Below, piece by piece: positions 6,154 through 6,977 of a stretch of 6,977 nucleotides of DNA; the first letter of the stretch is position 1; every line of letters begins with the position of its first letter. Below the pieces are notes generated by a model. That model saw only the letters and a program-made list of their open reading frames with translations. It made no database searches and was not told the origin of the DNA. The DNA comes from an uncultured Clostridia bacterium (GTDB lineage: Bacteria; Bacillota; Clostridia; Oscillospirales; Acutalibacteraceae). Where the stretch lies: the NCBI GenBank assembly GCA_946628455.1, contig CAMOWP010000094.1:1-6977 (forward strand). The letters are read 5' to 3'. A program made the translations under genes and the position numbers.

Positions 6154-6977
6154 ATGAGATTTTTATTTGCAACAGGCGGAACGGCAGGACATATTAATCC
6201 CGCGCTTGCGGTGGCGTCTTATCTGAAAGAGGAATATCCGGAATGTGAAATCCTGTTTATCGGAACGCCTGACCATATGGAGGCAAGGCTGGTCCCCAAT
6301 GCAGGCTTTGATTTCAGAACTATAGAAATCAACGGTTTTAAGCGTTCGTTTTCACCTAAGGCTCTTGTTGATAACGTTAAAACAGTCGGCAAGCTTCTTA
6401 AATCGGAAAAGGCAAGTAAAAAAATAATTGAAGAATTCAAGCCCGATGTTGTAATCGGCTTCGGTGGCTATGTTTCGGGTCCTGTTCTTCAGGAGGCGGT
6501 AAGGCTCGGCATACCTTGCTGTATCCATGAGCAGAACGCTTATCCGGGTATAACAAATAAACAGCTTGCTAAAAGCGTAGATAAGGTAATGCTGACGGTT
6601 GAGGATGCAAAAAAACACCTTGAGCCTAAAAATGAGCCGATTGTTACAGGCCTCCCCGTAAGAGGCGAGCTCCTTAAAAAGAGCAAGGCTCAGGCAAGAG
6701 CCGAGCTCGGAATTCCCGAGGATAAAAAGCTTGTTCTCTCGTTCGGCGGCTCGCTCGGCGCAGCTCCGCTCAACGACGCAATGCACGGTATATTAACTGA
6801 AAATAACGGCAACGTTTACCATATTCATTCAGCAGGAACAAACGGAACTGAATTCCTCAAGCTCCTTGAAAGCGAGGGCTTTGAAAGAGTGAGCGACACA
6901 GTTCTCAGAAAAGGCACCTCGGAGGTAAGGCAGTACATAGATAATATGGATGTTTGTATGGCGGCAGCAGACCTTGT
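6154..6977 (+). CDS. murG: UDP-N-acetylglucosamine--N-acetylmuramyl-(pentapeptide) pyrophosphoryl-undecaprenol GlcNAc transferase, 3' partial
   Basis: Peripheral membrane GT-B glycosyltransferase that adds GlcNAc to lipid I, giving lipid II on the cytoplasmic face. The reading frame stays open to the window end: 274 complete codons are present out of roughly 355-370 expected, so the C-terminal part of the UDP-GlcNAc-binding domain is missing. Visible motifs are the first glycine-rich loop TGGTAGHINPALA (7-19), with His13; GFGGYVSGPV (102-111); HEQN (125-128); GLPVR (166-170); the start of the second Rossmann domain with FGGSLGA (197-203); and HSAG (225-228). Compared with the textbook E. coli motifs, GGTGGH reads GGTAGH, GNPVR reads GLPVR and GGSQGA reads GGSLGA. 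As far as I recall these are tolerated variants in clostridial MurG proteins. The start is fixed by AGGAAGG 7 bases upstream and by the conserved position of the glycine loop. Confidence 0.96.
   Translation, partial: MRFLFATGGTAGHINPALAVASYLKEEYPECEILFIGTPDHMEARLVPNAGFDFRTIEINGFKRSFSPKALVDNVKTVGKLLKSEKASKKIIEEFKPDVVIGFGGYVSGPVLQEAVRLGIPCCIHEQNAYPGITNKQLAKSVDKVMLTVEDAKKHLEPKNEPIVTGLPVRGELLKKSKAQARAELGIPEDKKLVLSFGGSLGAAPLNDAMHGILTENNGNVYHIHSAGTNGTEFLKLLESEGFERVSDTVLRKGTSEVRQYIDNMDVCMAAADL

Noticed and set aside
6352..6786. Reverse-strand open frame of 144 codons opposite murG
   Set aside because: The + strand shows unbroken MurG motifs over the same interval, and the antisense product has no recognisable domain.
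1..6977. Mobile element, phage, CRISPR, tRNA/rRNA or novel defence system
   Set aside because: All sequence is accounted for by five tightly packed core cell wall genes; no direct repeat arrays, terminal inverted repeats, integrase/transposase motifs or structural RNA signatures were seen.

Overview
The window is a stretch of a division and cell wall (dcw) gene cluster from a low-to-mid GC Gram-positive bacterium, most likely an anaerobic member of class Clostridia (Oscillospirales/Ruminococcaceae-like). The evidence is the gene order, the PASTA-tailed class B penicillin-binding protein, the AGGAG-type ribosome binding sites, mixed codon use (GCG/GGC/CTT beside many AAA/AAG/ATA), and the variant motifs in FtsW and MurG. 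The lineage is inferred from memory of these families and not from any search.

All genes are on the + strand. In order they are: a class B penicillin-binding protein of the SpoVD/PBP2 type (6-2324, its start possibly lying before the window); murE (2335-3768); mraY (3789-4841); ftsW/spoVE (4898-6151); and murG (6154 to the window end, cut off at about three quarters of its length). Gaps are 10, 20, 56 and 2 bases, so this reads as one co-directional operon. The only gap long enough for internal regulation is the AT-rich 56 bases before ftsW. There are no RNA genes, mobile elements, CRISPR arrays or visible terminators, and coding density is about 99%.

The genes form one pathway. MurE adds meso-diaminopimelate (its DNPR motif is visible) to the cytoplasmic UDP-MurNAc dipeptide. 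MraY moves the finished phospho-MurNAc-pentapeptide to undecaprenyl phosphate, giving lipid I, and MurG adds GlcNAc to give lipid II. After flipping, the FtsW glycosyltransferase polymerises lipid II and the class B PBP crosslinks it at the septum (or in the spore cortex, if this is the SpoVD/SpoVE pair of a spore former).

I found no undescribed system. The points worth a second look are the absence of murF and murD from their common places, a charged low-complexity insertion ahead of the PBP active-site serine, a basic N-terminal tail and a changed 'PD' motif in FtsW, and a promoter-like palindromic element before ftsW.
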